64,000 nucleotides of DNA from Crocodylus rhombifer (lineage: Eukaryota > Chordata > Crocodylia > Crocodylidae), in assembly GCA_038503035.1 (NCBI GenBank), contig JAVSML010024617.1:525294-589293 (forward strand). Reading direction: 5' to 3'. The notes beneath the pieces were generated by a model, which saw only the letters and a list, made by a program, of their open reading frames with translations, did not search any database and had not been told where the DNA came from. The translations under genes and the position numbers were made by a program. Of this stretch, positions 1 to 11,257 are shown in pieces (position 1 is the first letter of the stretch; the number at the start of each line of letters is the position of its first letter).

Positions 1-23
1 GAGGAGTGAGCCTCCTCCCCACA

Positions 24-162
24 TTGGGCCTGGGTCCACTCCTCCCTCACCCCCACGTTGGCCCTGAGCCCACTCCTCCCTCACCCCCGCGTTGGCCCTG
101 AGCCCACTCCTCCCTCACCCCCGCGTTGGCCCTGAGCCCAATCCTCCCGTCCCCCCCCCCCC
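24..162. repeat. GC-rich minisatellite, 34-bp unit
   Basis: About four head-to-tail copies of a 34-bp C-rich unit that begins TTGGCCCTGAGCCCACTCC; copies start near 24, 58, 92 and 126. The middle two are almost identical and the last degenerates into a C-run. An open frame across it is a product of the repeat. Confidence 0.9.
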
Positions 163-392
163 GGGTCAGCCCAGGCCCACTGCTCCCCCCCAACCCTCCG
201 CCTCAGTGGCCCAAATTCTCCCCACCCTCAGGCCCGGTCCTCCCTTTTCCCCGCTGCTGCAGTGGATAGGGGAGGGAGCGGATCCGGATCCCAAGCACCA
301 AGAGGGAAGGGGGAGTGGGCCTGGATGGGGGGGGCCTGGGGCTCCAACCCCGCCTGCTCCTGCTACCCTCCCACCCCCCCATCATTCTTGAC
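163..392. other. C/G-rich low-complexity tail of the minisatellite
   Basis: Continues the C-rich composition with several G-runs, then stops sharply at about 392, where AT-rich sequence starts. The abrupt edge suggests the GC-rich block is an inserted repeat whose left end lies outside the window. No gene is seen. Confidence 0.5.
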
Positions 393-522
393 AAGCACTT
401 GGCTAGTATATTGAACATACCTAATCGGTGATGGCATTGGTTAGGGAGCTATATGGTTACATATATGTGTAGACTGCTATAAGTCCTGGGAAAAATGAGA
501 AGGGATTTCGTATGATTCATCC

Positions 523-640
523 ACAATACTTGAGTGGTTATAGTACTCACCCAGGAAGGTTATAGGCTACCCTCACCCAAAGGGGTTTCAACCTTTATCT
601 CTGACTTCCCAGCAGTGTTTTTACCATGCCACAAGTCAGC
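523..640. repeat. Possible tRNA-like inverted dispersed repeat
   Basis: The left part (GAGTGGTTATAGTACTCACC) resembles the D-arm/anticodon side of a tRNA-like repeat unit. The right part (GGGGTTTCAACC followed by CTTCCCAGCAGTG) resembles the same unit in reverse complement. This matches the general shape of a common sauropsid repeat made of two opposed tRNA-like halves. Divergence is high and the assignment is tentative. Confidence 0.3.
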
Positions 641-2569
641 CATTATCCAGTAGTACTAGAGAGTAACACAATCATAAACTAAGTGCAAGAGCCAAAAGGG
701 TCACTTGTATGGCAGTAAAACTGTCATTTGGGTGCACAAAGAGGAACAGAAATCCCGCCATAATTTCTCAAAATAGTTCTTTTGTAATAGCTCAGGCAGG
801 GGTTTGGTCACCTCTGTGGCAAATCCTTTTTTGGTGGGGGATCCATGGAAGAAGGAGATGGGCTGTGGAAAGATGCACATACTATTTCTCACTGGCTGTC
901 TTAATTTGAAGGCAGAAAAAAGGACGCTATTACAATTCTGTGTTGTGCTGGTCCTTCTTTCAGAGGGTTCTAGTACAACTGTGCTACGATATTTTATTAT
1001 TTCCAGTGTACCCCAAATGTAGGCCCTATTTCTGAAACAACTTTTAAACTCTTAGTAAGTTTTTTCATAAAAAAGAGAGAATCAAAGAGTATTGCAGATA
1101 ACTTTTAATAGAATTTTGTCACTAACCCAGGAAAAAAATGCTTATAACATAAAAAAATTAAAGAGAGAAAGGAACAGTTAGTATTTTGTACTGAGTTCTA
1201 TTATTTCCTCAAAACTTGAACTTCCTGATTTCCAACACCAATGAACTTCAATTTGCCCATGCTGATGCAGTTACTAAATGGTTTGTAAATGTGTTCAAGG
1301 AACTCATCAGCTTTTTAACACATTTTTGATGTACCACATTTTAGGGTCACTGCACCCAACATGCTGATGTCCATGGATCTTCATTAGCTAATTTTCTTTC
1401 TATTTACATTTTCTGAGTTTCTTTCCATCTGGATCTTTTCCAGTGTTCTTCTATAAGCACGCAACTTCAGTAGTCAATGATTTTTGTTCCTCAAGAGGAA
1501 TTCTGCTTGTATAAAGAGTTTCTTCTTAGGGTTCTCTCTCTGTCTTCCCCCACCAACCATAGTCTAGAGAAGATTAGCTATCTAACCCTTTAAACAGCAA
1601 TAATCACAAGCATACAACTCTCCAAAGTGAGTATTAGACATCAGCAGTTTGAAGGAATAGCCAAATGAAGAACCAACAAAAAAAATGTTGGGGAAATTTT
1701 TATCTCAACACATAGGACACTAATGTAAGATGTGATATATTCCAACACTATTTTAATATTAACCAACTACGTCCATTTCTGTACTGCCACCATTTCCTGT
1801 GATTTTACCTGAGGCATGCTATAGGGAATTCCTGATGTTTCAGATGGTACACTTCACAGCTGGAGTGGTAAATTTTGGGCATTCCTTTGATTAATGATTT
1901 CCTGAGAATTCAGGGGACTGGACTTCATGGCTAAGGAAGCCCGTTCCATCCTATGTTCCTATTAGTGTTTTTTAAATGAATGGTAGAACTACAAAGCTAC
2001 CTTATTTTTTAATACTTTTTGTAAAAAAAGTTGGTGCTGTTTTATCTCTGTGTGTGTGTGCGTGCGCATGTGTGCATACAGAAATCCTCTGCATCCATAA
2101 AAGATGAAAAATATGAAAACTAGCCACATTTTAACATCAGTAGTCAACTTTCTGCTAAAGTAAATGTCTTGTAGAATTTCAGCTGAAGCCTTGAGATATC
2201 CTCATAAAAATACTGTTGGAACGGCAAGCATACAGGAACAACCACTTATTCCTTATGAAAGGCTGATGCACTTCAAAACTGAATGATGTGATGCAGATAT
2301 ATACAATCTAAGGCAGGTGGATAATTTATTTTAAGCTTTCCATTCACTGTTTATGCAGTGCTAAGCACCCTATCCAATATTAGCATTTCATCTAGCATAC
2401 TTTACTGGGGCCCAGACCGTGACAGAAAGCTTTTCTGATATGAGACATCCATCACTTGGAAAACATTAGTGGACACCATAATATGTTTCCTATGTTTACT
2501 TATAATAACAGCGAATGTAGTATTATCAAAACCCACTCGTCAACATCCTTACCGAGGTAGACAAGAAAA
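641..2569. other. Intronic spacer, no gene seen
   Basis: AT-rich sequence without recognisable repeats except a short TG tract at 2048-2076. Short open frames near 700-1020 have no coding character. A lysine- and arginine-rich minus-strand stretch at about 1390-1480 is open but is broken by a stop and matches nothing I know. Confidence 0.5.
2048..2076. repeat. (TG)n microsatellite
   Basis: Alternating TG with two CG interruptions, about 29 bp. Confidence 0.85.
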
Positions 2570-3598
2570 TGTGACCAACACTTAACCTTCAGAAGTCTAA
2601 GGTCCTCCATCAACAAGCTCTTAAAGAGCACGCCCCAGTTCTGGTAATTCAGAGTCAGTGAGACTCTGAAAAATGGAGAATATTTCCCGTACTTTGAAAG
2701 CCATCTCTCACAGAAGGCTGATAGCAACAAAAAAAATCCAACATCAACTCAGATGTGCAAGTGCAGCCTTCAGATGCCTGAGGAAACAGGTGCTTGAAGA
2801 TCACAACATCAGAACCAAAACTAAGCTCATCATGGGTGACTGGTGCTTCTTGAGTCTGGGGGGGCACCAGCAGCCAATCACCAACTGGGGGGGGGGCAGG
2901 AGAGGTCCCCCAGCAGCCAATCACCGACTCCGGAAGCACCAGCAGCAAAACTGGAAGTGCCGCCAGTGCTTCTCTCAGTGCCCACACTCCCCAGCTGGCA
3001 AGGGCCAATCTCAGGGGGGCACGTGCCTCACTACACATCACCTATGAAGCTCACGGTTTATCAAGCAGTTGTAATCCCCACCTTACTGTATGAAGCCAAG
3101 ATGTGGACAATGGACAGGAGACACCTCACAAGCAAACACCACAAGCGTCACAGAGATGATCATCCAAAATCAATTTCACTGGGCCAGCCACATCATCTGG
3201 ATGTCTGATTCCAGACTCCCAAAGCAAGTTTTATTCTCCCAGAGTAAGCACTTCAAGAACATTGTCAAGGACAACTTGAAAACCTGCAACATTAATATCA
3301 ACTTGTGGAAGACTATCACCTAGGACCACCCCAAATGGAGAAAGAGTCTGCTGCAAGGATCTCAGTACTTTGAAAACTTACAATGAAAACAGGAGATGGG
3401 AAAAAAAGAGCAACAGAAGTGGCATATCACAGACTGAACCAAAAACACAGAGACACCCACCCTACATGGAAACATGGGCCTGAGCTGCAACAGAGTCTGT
3501 TGCTGAATACACCTCATCAGCAATCTTCAGACCCACAGATAAGACAATCATGGAAGGCAATCATCCTTGACTGAGAGGGGCTGCCAATGATGATGATC
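2570..3598 (+). mobile_element. Degenerate LINE, 3' part of the RT open frame
   Basis: Remains of a non-LTR retrotransposon from the end of the reverse transcriptase to the 3' end. In order: SKVLHQ near 2600; the segment FESHLSQKAD, IQHQLRCASAAF, LRKQVLEDHNIRTKTKL (2680-2826); then, after an inserted element, KLTVYQAVVIPTLLYEA with MWT (3049-3108); then HIIWMSDSRLPKQVLFSQ and YKDNL-like sequence in another frame; and DPQIR near the end. It closes with a (TGATGA)-type end at 3586-3598. At least two frameshifts and several stops make it a pseudogene. The motif string VYxAVVxPTLLY...WT is widespread in one group of vertebrate LINEs, but I cannot name the clade with confidence. Confidence 0.8.
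2831..3046. mobile_element. hAT-type MITE inside the LINE, 8-bp TSD
   Basis: GC-rich 216-bp insert that splits the LINE frame between KTKL and KLTVYQ. The ends are inverted repeats, CATGGGTGAC at the left and the complement of CATAGGTGAT at the right (8 of 10). It is flanked by AAGCTCAT (2823-2830) and AAGCTCAC (3047-3054), an 8-bp duplication with one mismatch. Both features fit hAT transposition. No transposase is encoded. Confidence 0.75.
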
Positions 3599-4044
3599 AT
3601 ACTCCATTTTCAATTGATCATACTTACTGGGTCGACATTATTCATAACTCTAATAATCTCCTCTTACTGACTGAGATTTGTAGAACTAACTACAGGTTAT
3701 GCATCTGATGTAAAAATGGGATTATTCTGAACTGCTATCAGCAAAAGAAAGTGCGTCTTCCACTGTCCCTGTTAAAACAATGTAAAACCAAAATAACTGT
3801 CTGCTTAGCAAATTTAGTCACCAATACCTTTCACAAGCAATATACTCAATTTAAACAAAATAACTAAGATGCGTTTTCCAGGGGTCCCTTTGAAGGATAA
3901 ACATAAGCAACAATAGGCAGAAATTTAGTAGATATTTGACATTTAGGGCCACATCCTCAGCTGTCCCAGTGCAAAGGGAGCCACTGGCTGTTTTATGGCA
4001 ACTTTGAGAGCCCTTGTTTTAAGAAGTCTTTAGCAAGTTAAGGG
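3599..4044. other. Intronic spacer, no gene seen
   Basis: AT-rich; nothing recognised. Confidence 0.5.
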
Positions 4045-4320
4045 GCTGAACATAGGAAATGACTCACTGGATCAGATCTAGCTAGTCCAGTATCTTGCCA
4101 CGAATAAGAAATCCTGTAGACAGCAGCAGTAACCTACCACTAGGAACAGTTGTGCCCTAATACCCAACAGTTAAAGGAAGGCTTGAGCCGTAACAGACAG
4201 AAGGGTGTTGTATACCTCCCACAATCAGCTTTTAACTTTTCTTTAAAGACAAACTCCTGAACCAACACTTTCCCTCAAACCCCAGACAGATTTTCTTCTA
4301 AGATCCATAAGGGATTTAAA
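4045..4320 (+). repeat. Diverged sauropsid dispersed repeat
   Basis: The stretch with CATAGGAAATGACTCACTGG, then GATCAGATC and AGTCCAGTATC, resembles a dispersed repeat common in turtles and crocodilians (typical core: TACTGGRTCAGACC followed by TCCAGTATCCTG). It is strongly diverged. I do not assign a family name. Confidence 0.5.
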
Positions 4321-5974
4321 TTTATATTTTATGTTTACATTCAACATAGACTCAAGAGAACATATCACTTGTAAACAATATCCATCAGAAGTAAATAGTA
4401 CACAAATTTGTGTGCCTGGGAGCCAAAATCAGAAAAATAGGATGAAGACCCGTATAGAAAGGACAAGAGCAGCATTTATGCAACTGAACAACATTTGGAG
4501 GTCAAAGAAATGAAGCCTTGGAACAAACATCAACTATTCAACAGCAACATAAAATCAGCCTTGTTAGATGGCAGTGAAAACTAAATGATGAAAAAAGTTT
4601 TGGGAAGAAACTGAAATGTTTATATGCAGACTCCTCAAAAGAATTTTGGCAGTTTTGTGGGGAAATTGATTGTAAAAAAAACAGAGCATCAGAGAATACT
4701 CAGCAATGAAATATTGTCCAATAAATATTTTGGGAACCAACTAAATGGAAAGAGAAAGCTCAGAGATGCATGGAATAGTACATTAACAAGAGAAATGAAA
4801 GAATTTGGAATAGGATGATCAACACTGGAAAGAAAAGCAGGTACTGGAGGGAGGAGGAGTCTTGTACATTTAATATGCCATGTGACATGAAGAATACTTA
4901 GCAAGTAAGCTAGAACTGTCTATTTTAGAACAAAGGACACTAGTCATACATGTGCAGTAAATTATATTTTTGCTCCTGGCTCTCCTTTTGGAAATGGGTA
5001 CTGCCACTTGTCTGTTGCTAAAAATACATTTCTTCACATTATTTTTTGCTGATTTTTCAATTCAGCAAATATGACCAAAACTAACTTGCTTACAGCAAAT
5101 ATTCCCAGTTCTATAGTATATCACATTTATAACAGAAATTAAAACAGAAGGCTTTCTGCAACATAAAATGTAGAGGCAATTAACAGCATTATTTTAAATA
5201 AATCTGAGATATCCGAGTCTTAAATTTTTATATAGTTTGTGGAAAGAGATACAGTGTGATTGTACAGCAGTAAATTTTCACATTTTATCAAGGACCTATT
5301 CACTCTCAGTTAATTGGTTTGCTTAATATTTCTGCATATGATTATTGCACTGGAATGGTGACTTGGCAGGAGAGGAGGGTTTGATAAAATCTGAGGATTC
5401 AACTATATATGGAGAGGACTCTGTAATGTAATTTTTCCTTATTGTGTTCTTTTTCCCATATTAAAATGGTTGTCTCATTTTTTTTGAGTTGGCCAAACTG
5501 CTCACATAAAAGATATACACTGAACAGTGATTATTAGCTTCAGAATATAATTGTTTAGATGCCTACTTAAATCAGCAGTCAACCAGATTCACTTACTGAG
5601 CCACTCTGGCTACTGTTGTGGAATCATCTGTTTCTGACTCCACAACAAAGGGAAAAAGAAGAAAATAATAAATCCTCTAAGAAAAATGGCATACCTTGAA
5701 CTATTCTGAGCTTTAAAAAAAGAGCGGTCTTAACTACTGTATTATGATCAACACCTACCAATACTCCAAACATCAATTTGTTAACTGTGCTCACAATGTG
5801 CTACTGATTAATAAAATGACACTACGTGCATTCAGAATTAACTTAGCCATGTCCAAAGTACAGCACAAGCAAATTGCTTCAGATATAAATTCATAAAGAT
5901 CAAAAACAAGAAAGAAAGATATTTTAAAGGGTCAGATGTGCAAGACTAAAGACTAGCACTTTATTGTTCTTTCA
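4321..5974. other. Intronic spacer, no gene seen
   Basis: AT-rich. Purine-rich open frames at 4331-4513 and 4624-4818 lack recognisable motifs; the second may be a remnant of an old LINE but this cannot be supported. Confidence 0.45.
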
Positions 5975-6075
5975 AGCAGAGGGAAGGACAGAGTGAAACC
6001 TTAGAAACTAACTGGCTCAGAGGTTTGGAGAAGCATGAGATTTCATAGGCAACAACTTCCTCAGTCAGATGCTTT
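5975..6075 (-). repeat. Dispersed sauropsid repeat end (family C)
   Basis: Read on the minus strand it carries GCATCTGACTGAGGAAGTTG, then ATGAAATCTCATGC and TTAGTTTCTAAGGT. This is the order seen in a repeat terminus that is abundant in turtle and crocodilian genomes (CATCTGAYGAAGT ... GTTAGTCTCTAAGGTGCC). Related pieces occur at about 36650 and 60065 in this window. Confidence 0.6.
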
Positions 6076-6619
6076 TCAATCCTAAGACTAAAATCTTAGA
6101 ATCTTTTTTACACCAAGCAGTAAAGAAACTTTATGTGTTTCTCTAAATCTCAGAAAATGTCTAAACTATAAACTGGAATTTTACACATTACTTTTAACTA
6201 TCTATGAAAAGTATTACATAGAAACCAAAGGAATCATCACTTTTTAACCAGTAACTTGGAGAATGAGGAAAGAATCTATCAAAAGGCTGAATCATTTGCT
6301 CTGGATTGGTGAGTTTTCAAATACCTGAGGGGAATTATAGAGGTGATATAGAGGATGGTGATAGACTATTTTCTGTGGCTGCCGGGGACAGGATAAAAAA
6401 GTAGTTCTTAAACTGAAGCAAGGGATATTTAGGTTGAGCATCAAGAAAAACTCTCTCACTACTGAAGGTGGTAAAGCTTTGGAACAGTCTACTCAAAAGT
6501 GTTTATGGAATCTCCTTCTTTGGAAGGTTTTAAAAGCAGATTAGACAAGCATTTGGCTGGGAGGTTCAGTCATGGATAATCTTTCCTTGAGCAGGGGGTA
6601 TAGCTAAGAGGCCCTCCTA

Positions 6620-7342
6620 GGCTTCGTCCAGACATGTGCGGACATTTGGGTCCCTGGGAACAACAAGTGGTGGCGCACTTTGTGCCATGCGCACTCTGGC
6701 AGACAGCAACTTACTCTGGGTGGGGTAGGGGAGGTTGGGGCCATCACTGGGCTGGCTACAGTAGCTTTACCTGGGGTCTTGGGGGCCTCCCAGAACTGCA
6801 GCAGTGGTGATCCTGCTTCACAGAGCCTGGTTGGCAGTGGAGCATGGCTCTAGCCAACTAGAGTCCAGCTTTGGGTCGAACATGCTGCTGCTGCTGCATG
6901 CGCTGCTCAACTTTTTTTTTCTGCATTTTTTTTTTGACCCCTGGATATCCAAGGGTCAAAAACTCCCTCCATGCTGCTCCCTTGCAGCATAGAGAACAAA
7001 GTCAAATGGTCAGAAACTCCTCCATGACCGTTTCAGGCTGGACATAAGGAAAAACTTCTTTACCGTCTGAGCCCCCAAGGCCTGGAATAGACTCCCCGCC
7101 AGAGGTGGTGCAAGCACCTACTCTGGACTACTTTAAGAAACATTTGAATATCTATCTTGCTGGGATCCTTTGACCCTAGCTGACTTCATGCTCCTGAGGC
7201 AGGGGGCTGGACTTGATGATCCTCCAAGGTCCCTTCCAGCCCTAATGTCTATGAAATCTATGAACTGAATGTGCAGTATGTGGCGCTGCAGACATGCCTG
7301 TGGCACCACATACCACATGGCAGCTCCCATCCGGATGCAGCC
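6620..7342. mobile_element. TIR element with CTA duplication, inserted in CR1
   Basis: Begins GGCTTCGTCCAGACATGTGC; the complement of its end reads GGCTGCATCCGGATGGGAGC, an imperfect inverted repeat. It is flanked by CTA on both sides, a 3-bp target duplication of the kind used by PIF/Harbinger elements. The centre is GC-rich and contains short homopolymer tracts. A second CR1 (7029-7265) sits inside it. No transposase frame is seen. Confidence 0.65.
7029..7265 (+). mobile_element. Second CR1 3' end, nested in the TIR element
   Basis: Encodes the last part of CR1 ORF2 with RLDIRKNFFTV, a stop, AWNRLPA and the YLSCWD-like end, then 3'UTR with GGACTTGATGATCCTCCAAG and the CR1 tail TGTCTATGAAATCTATGAA at 7245-7263. 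It is less damaged than the CR1 around it, consistent with a later insertion. Confidence 0.85.
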
Positions 7343-7375
7343 CTAATGTCCTTTCCAGCGCTACTTTGCCATGAT

Positions 7376-9864
7376 TTCCTGTTACCACTGAGGCAGAGAG
7401 ACAGAGAAAGAGATTTCTGAAGCTCTTTACAATGGGTGCAAAGGCATAGTCATGTTTATAGTCCAACCCATGTATCTTCATACAGTATATGTATACTCTT
7501 AAAAATTTAACCTATGGATTCCTGCAGGGTCATGGAAGCTTATATGTGACCCAGTGAGTGAGCACCTCAGGTTAAATCAGGTTTGTACAACTTCTAAGCA
7601 GTCAAGTGTAGCTTAGCCTCCTGAGCCACACCACCACGAGCTGTAGACCTCCCCCCTATGGCCCACATGCCACACAGGCACCCCTTCAGCTACACCACAT
7701 GCACAGGTGCCCTGGTCTCAGCCCCAGATCCCCAACCACGGGCTCCCTGAGTACCACAAGCTGCACCATGCCACCCTAACCTATGCCATGGGGCAAGGCC
7801 AGGAAATAAGTGCGAAGGGAGAGAAGCTGGAGTTAGAGCTCATATCTGCTGGCTGAGATGGAGTGGTAGCTGGGGTCATAATTTAACCCTGCAGGCCAGC
7901 TGGATAGCCCTGGGTTAAATGCAGAGTTTTCTGCCACAATAGATTTTTAGAATAACAGACACTCTGACTTTGTTTTAGAAAACAAAAAAACTGAATGTAG
8001 AGTTCATACTGCTTTGATAAACTTAAATAGTTTTGGAAGTTAAAACTATTATGGATCTCTTGTTGGTTTGCATTCTTCTTTGATAAACATTAATACTCTG
8101 TTCACTTGCCTCAAAATCTAAAAACAAATAAGGAAAACTTTGGATGATAAAATGTCCATCCTGGCATCCACTGAAAGTAAATGTTCTCCCACATATCAAG
8201 ATGATGGGATAGCAGGGAATTCTTACATTTGGGAGAAAAATTGTGATTCTGGATTCAAACTTTGAGTAATGGCACCATTTTATGAATTGCTGGCAGCAGT
8301 TTATAAGTTTCTCAGATTGACTGATGCAGTTTCTTCAAACAAGATTTAATATCAGAGGATTAAGTATATTTTATATGAAAGCAAAGGGCACATCATTGAA
8401 GTACATCTCTTCAAAATGTCCACACTGCCCTTTAGTCTTCTAAAGGAATTGCTTCTAAAAAAAACACCCCAAGGTCAGATATTTCATAAAAGAAACTTCT
8501 TTTCTTCACTAGCACCTAAGCAGCAACACCTATGGCCTCCAAGGTTTTAGCCCAGTATGGCCTATTTTCTGATATGATGCCCTGTCTTCCAGCAGTGTTA
8601 CAAAAAACCATGACTGCTAAGTCTCTGTTTTGCATTGGCCATAAATAATTTTTCATGACCAATCACAGAAAAAGCAAACTCAGGAGTTAACTAATAAAAC
8701 TGTCTCAACCAATTTTGAATGTTTTATGCAATCATTGCTGTACAAGCTCTCCACACACTGGAAATAAATAGAGCATATCTTGGGTTTATTTATTGCCTGA
8801 TGTACTTCCCCTACAGCATCACCTGTATAAGATTGCTATCATTAATTGATTTATCCATAGCTAAATGGAATGCTCTGAACATGACCCCTTGTTCGAGAAC
8901 ATTATTTCTACATCTTCTTCAAAAACAAACAGGATAAGGGTTATGACACATGCACTTCTTTTCTGAGCCCATAAAACAAGATAATGTCTATGTATTTCTC
9001 TTAAAAGGATTTGATAGCAAGGGTGGGAAGACAGAAAGAGAATACCAAAACATGTAAAGCAGATTATTCAGTACTCGCTTTCACTGTACCAGTTAGGGAT
9101 TCTAATCCATGAATCTTTCACTTATGCGACTATACTACGGTACACTTGTTTTCATAGTTGATGAAAATAAAAATAATTTGCTAAAATAAAATAGTACATT
9201 TACATAAAATAAATATGAACTATTTAATTAGAAATTTCATTTTTAATGTAAAGAAAAATTAATATTTCATTGTAACAATAGAAATCAGTTGATTCTATAC
9301 ATAAATAATAGCTGTATTTTCAAATGCAGACAAATTTTGCCCTCAGATAAATGTTTGGCTAATGCAGACCTCATTAGTAAGACTCTGCCCCACTTTTATT
9401 TAACTCAAATAAAAATGTACCACTAGATGTTTTGGTGGTTATGCAAGACAGAAGCACTTTTTCAGGATTACTTACTGCATCAAGAGAGGGATGTGTAAGA
9501 TTAAAGGGAGCTGCCTACTTCAAATCAACCTACTTTCCTGCAGGGGCTTAAATGAAAATTTTGGAGGGTCTTGGTTTGAAAATGTAGGGTGACGTGATCT
9601 TGAATACTGACTTCTACCCATAAGGTGAATTTTGAAGAGTTTTCTCACTCATCTCTCTTCTCCCCACTCCAGCAACAGTTCCAACAGTATAAACAGCAGC
9701 TTAAAGAACAGATTTATTGGTATTCGTTGCAAATCATAATTCACAGAGGGTTTTGGAAATTAGACAAATCACAAGATATTGGCCAAATCCATCTCTGATG
9801 TGAAGTCACTGGCAATATAGTTATATCAGGAATTAATTCACTCCAGTTAGAGAAGCAATGTCTT
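7376..9864. other. Intronic spacer, no gene seen
   Basis: A GC-richer patch at about 7570-7920, bounded by GGTTAAATCAGG and by CTGGGTTAAAT, may be another inverted-repeat element, but the ends are too weak to call. The rest is AT-rich. The open frame at 8719-8937 has no recognisable content. Confidence 0.4.
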
Positions 9865-10110
9865 CCAATGGCTAGGGGAAATTGACTTGGAGTTAAAAGA
9901 CTTGGATTCTGTTCCCAGACGCTGACAGTAACCTAGCGCAAAACCTCAGGGAAGTCACTTTATTTCTCAGTGCCCCTGTTTCCCATCCTGTCTTCTTCGT
10001 CTGTCGCTCCTGTTTAGATTTTTAGGATGTTTGCAGGGTCCGCTTCTTATTTGTACAGTGCCTAGCACAAAGATTGAGGCCTTCCTAGCTGCTGCCATCA
10101 TACAAAAATA
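9865..10110 (+). mobile_element. MIR-type SINE
   Basis: Order and spacing follow MIR: CTTGGATTCTGTTCCCAG (tRNA-like part), then CTCAGGGAAGTCACTTTATT and CAGTGCCCCTGTTTCCCATC (core), then GTACAGTGCCTAGCACA (3' part). It is strongly diverged, as expected of an ancient amniote SINE. Confidence 0.85.
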
Positions 10111-10429
10111 TATAATGGAGTTTCATAAATTTTCAAGATTTTAATGGCCATAGCAGAAGCACTCACATTATGGCCCTGTCAGATTTTAACAAATCTGTTA
10201 ATTCTGTTAAATACATGTCATCCACAATCTCAGATAGGACAGGAAATGGCAAAGGCAAAGGTGAAGGCTGGAAGGGACATCTATAGTTAACACATAGTTA
10301 ACACATCTGAACGTGTGTAAAAGAAAATCCATTTCACATAGAAATTTCTGAAGTAGAGGGTATGATAGACTATGGTTTTGTGTAATAATCTCAGCGTAAA
10401 TGTGTTCGTGTTGTAGTAAGCTGCATGCT

Positions 10430-11075
10430 TCAGTTTCCCAGACTAGGTAGTACAGGGGGAAAAGAATGGGTTGAGAGAGACGGAAGCCAGACCTGCCTTA
10501 CCTACATGACCTGAGACACATTCAACCATAAAGAATGGAAGAGCCTTGTTGACATTTCAACAAGGTAGAATTGGAAAACGTCCTTAAAAGGTGACACTGG
10601 AAGGGGTCAAGCCCTAGAGAGCACCAATCAATGGGCCAGGCAGTTTGAAAAGCTAAGAGTCCTGGAGAGGGATGGGACAGAGAAAACATGAGCTAATTTT
10701 GGGGTACTTGGGGTGTGCAGACTGAATTAGGGACAACTGGACTGCTTAACCCTTTGAAGGACAAGAAGGGCTCTGTTTGTTGGACTGCAGTTTGCCCTAT
10801 AAATCTTTTCATTGAGAAGGAGCCGTATGCTTTGCCGTTTGGGACTTCAAGGAGCACTCCTTTCCCCTCTGAAGCAATAAAGTTCTGGAGAAGTACTTCC
10901 CTCAAGGAAGGCCTAGGTAACCAGAGAGGATTGGTGACTGAAGGGCAAAGGACAAGGGGCCCATGGGCTCACCCCAATCTAGAAGCCATGTCTGGTTGCC
11001 TATGGACGCTACTCAGGCTAGACAAAGCCAAAGATCCCAAGCATGGAAGACCCCTGGGATAATCTGTAACAGAGG
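10430..11075 (+). mobile_element. Possible solo LTR
   Basis: This block differs from its surroundings by composition. It contains a TATA-like box TATAAAT at 10798-10804 and a polyadenylation signal AATAAA at 10876-10881, about 75 bp apart, followed by a GT-rich and GC-rich stretch ending near TCTGTAACAGAGGG. The arrangement fits an LTR (U3-R-U5). The boundaries are not defined and no target duplication was identified, so this is tentative. Confidence 0.35.
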
Positions 11076-11106
11076 GAATTATTTTCATCTACCACGTAAG
11101 TATGTT

Positions 11107-11133
11107 TCTCTCTCTCTTTCACACACACACACT
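11107..11133. repeat. (TC)n(AC)n microsatellite
   Basis: Short TC tract followed by an AC tract. Confidence 0.85.
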
Positions 11134-11257
11134 TATATATTTGTAATTGATATATTACAAATGTATATTATATTTGTAATTTTCAATGGCTATATAAAGA
11201 TCATTGTAACATCCATGACATTCTTTCACAGTGTTATCTTTGAATGTGATGTTCTTA

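Larger units (their letters stand above)
6305..7375 (+). mobile_element. CR1 LINE 3' fragment, split by a later insertion
   Basis: Two pieces, 6305-6619 and 7343-7375. The first holds the end of ORF2: sequence like FxxLxGNYRGDIEDGDRLFS, then the RKN region, the WNSL region and the LxGRF...F end, with several stops, followed by 3'UTR up to GAGGCCCTCCTA. The rest of the 3'UTR (GTCCTTTCCAGCGCTACTTT) resumes at 7346 after an inserted element. Confidence 0.8.

Noticed and set aside
92..391. 99-codon proline-rich frame
   Set aside because: Translation of the 34-bp minisatellite and C-runs.
1380..1560. Minus-strand basic stretch with LRAYRRTLEKIQ
   Set aside because: Broken by a stop, no splice sites in phase, no family recognised.
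4980..5040. Minus-strand phrase reading KCIF after an AG, like the expected next KDM4C exon
   Set aside because: After four residues the match ends (no second Cys, no RVSGACIQC-type part) and the polypyrimidine tract is poor; chance.
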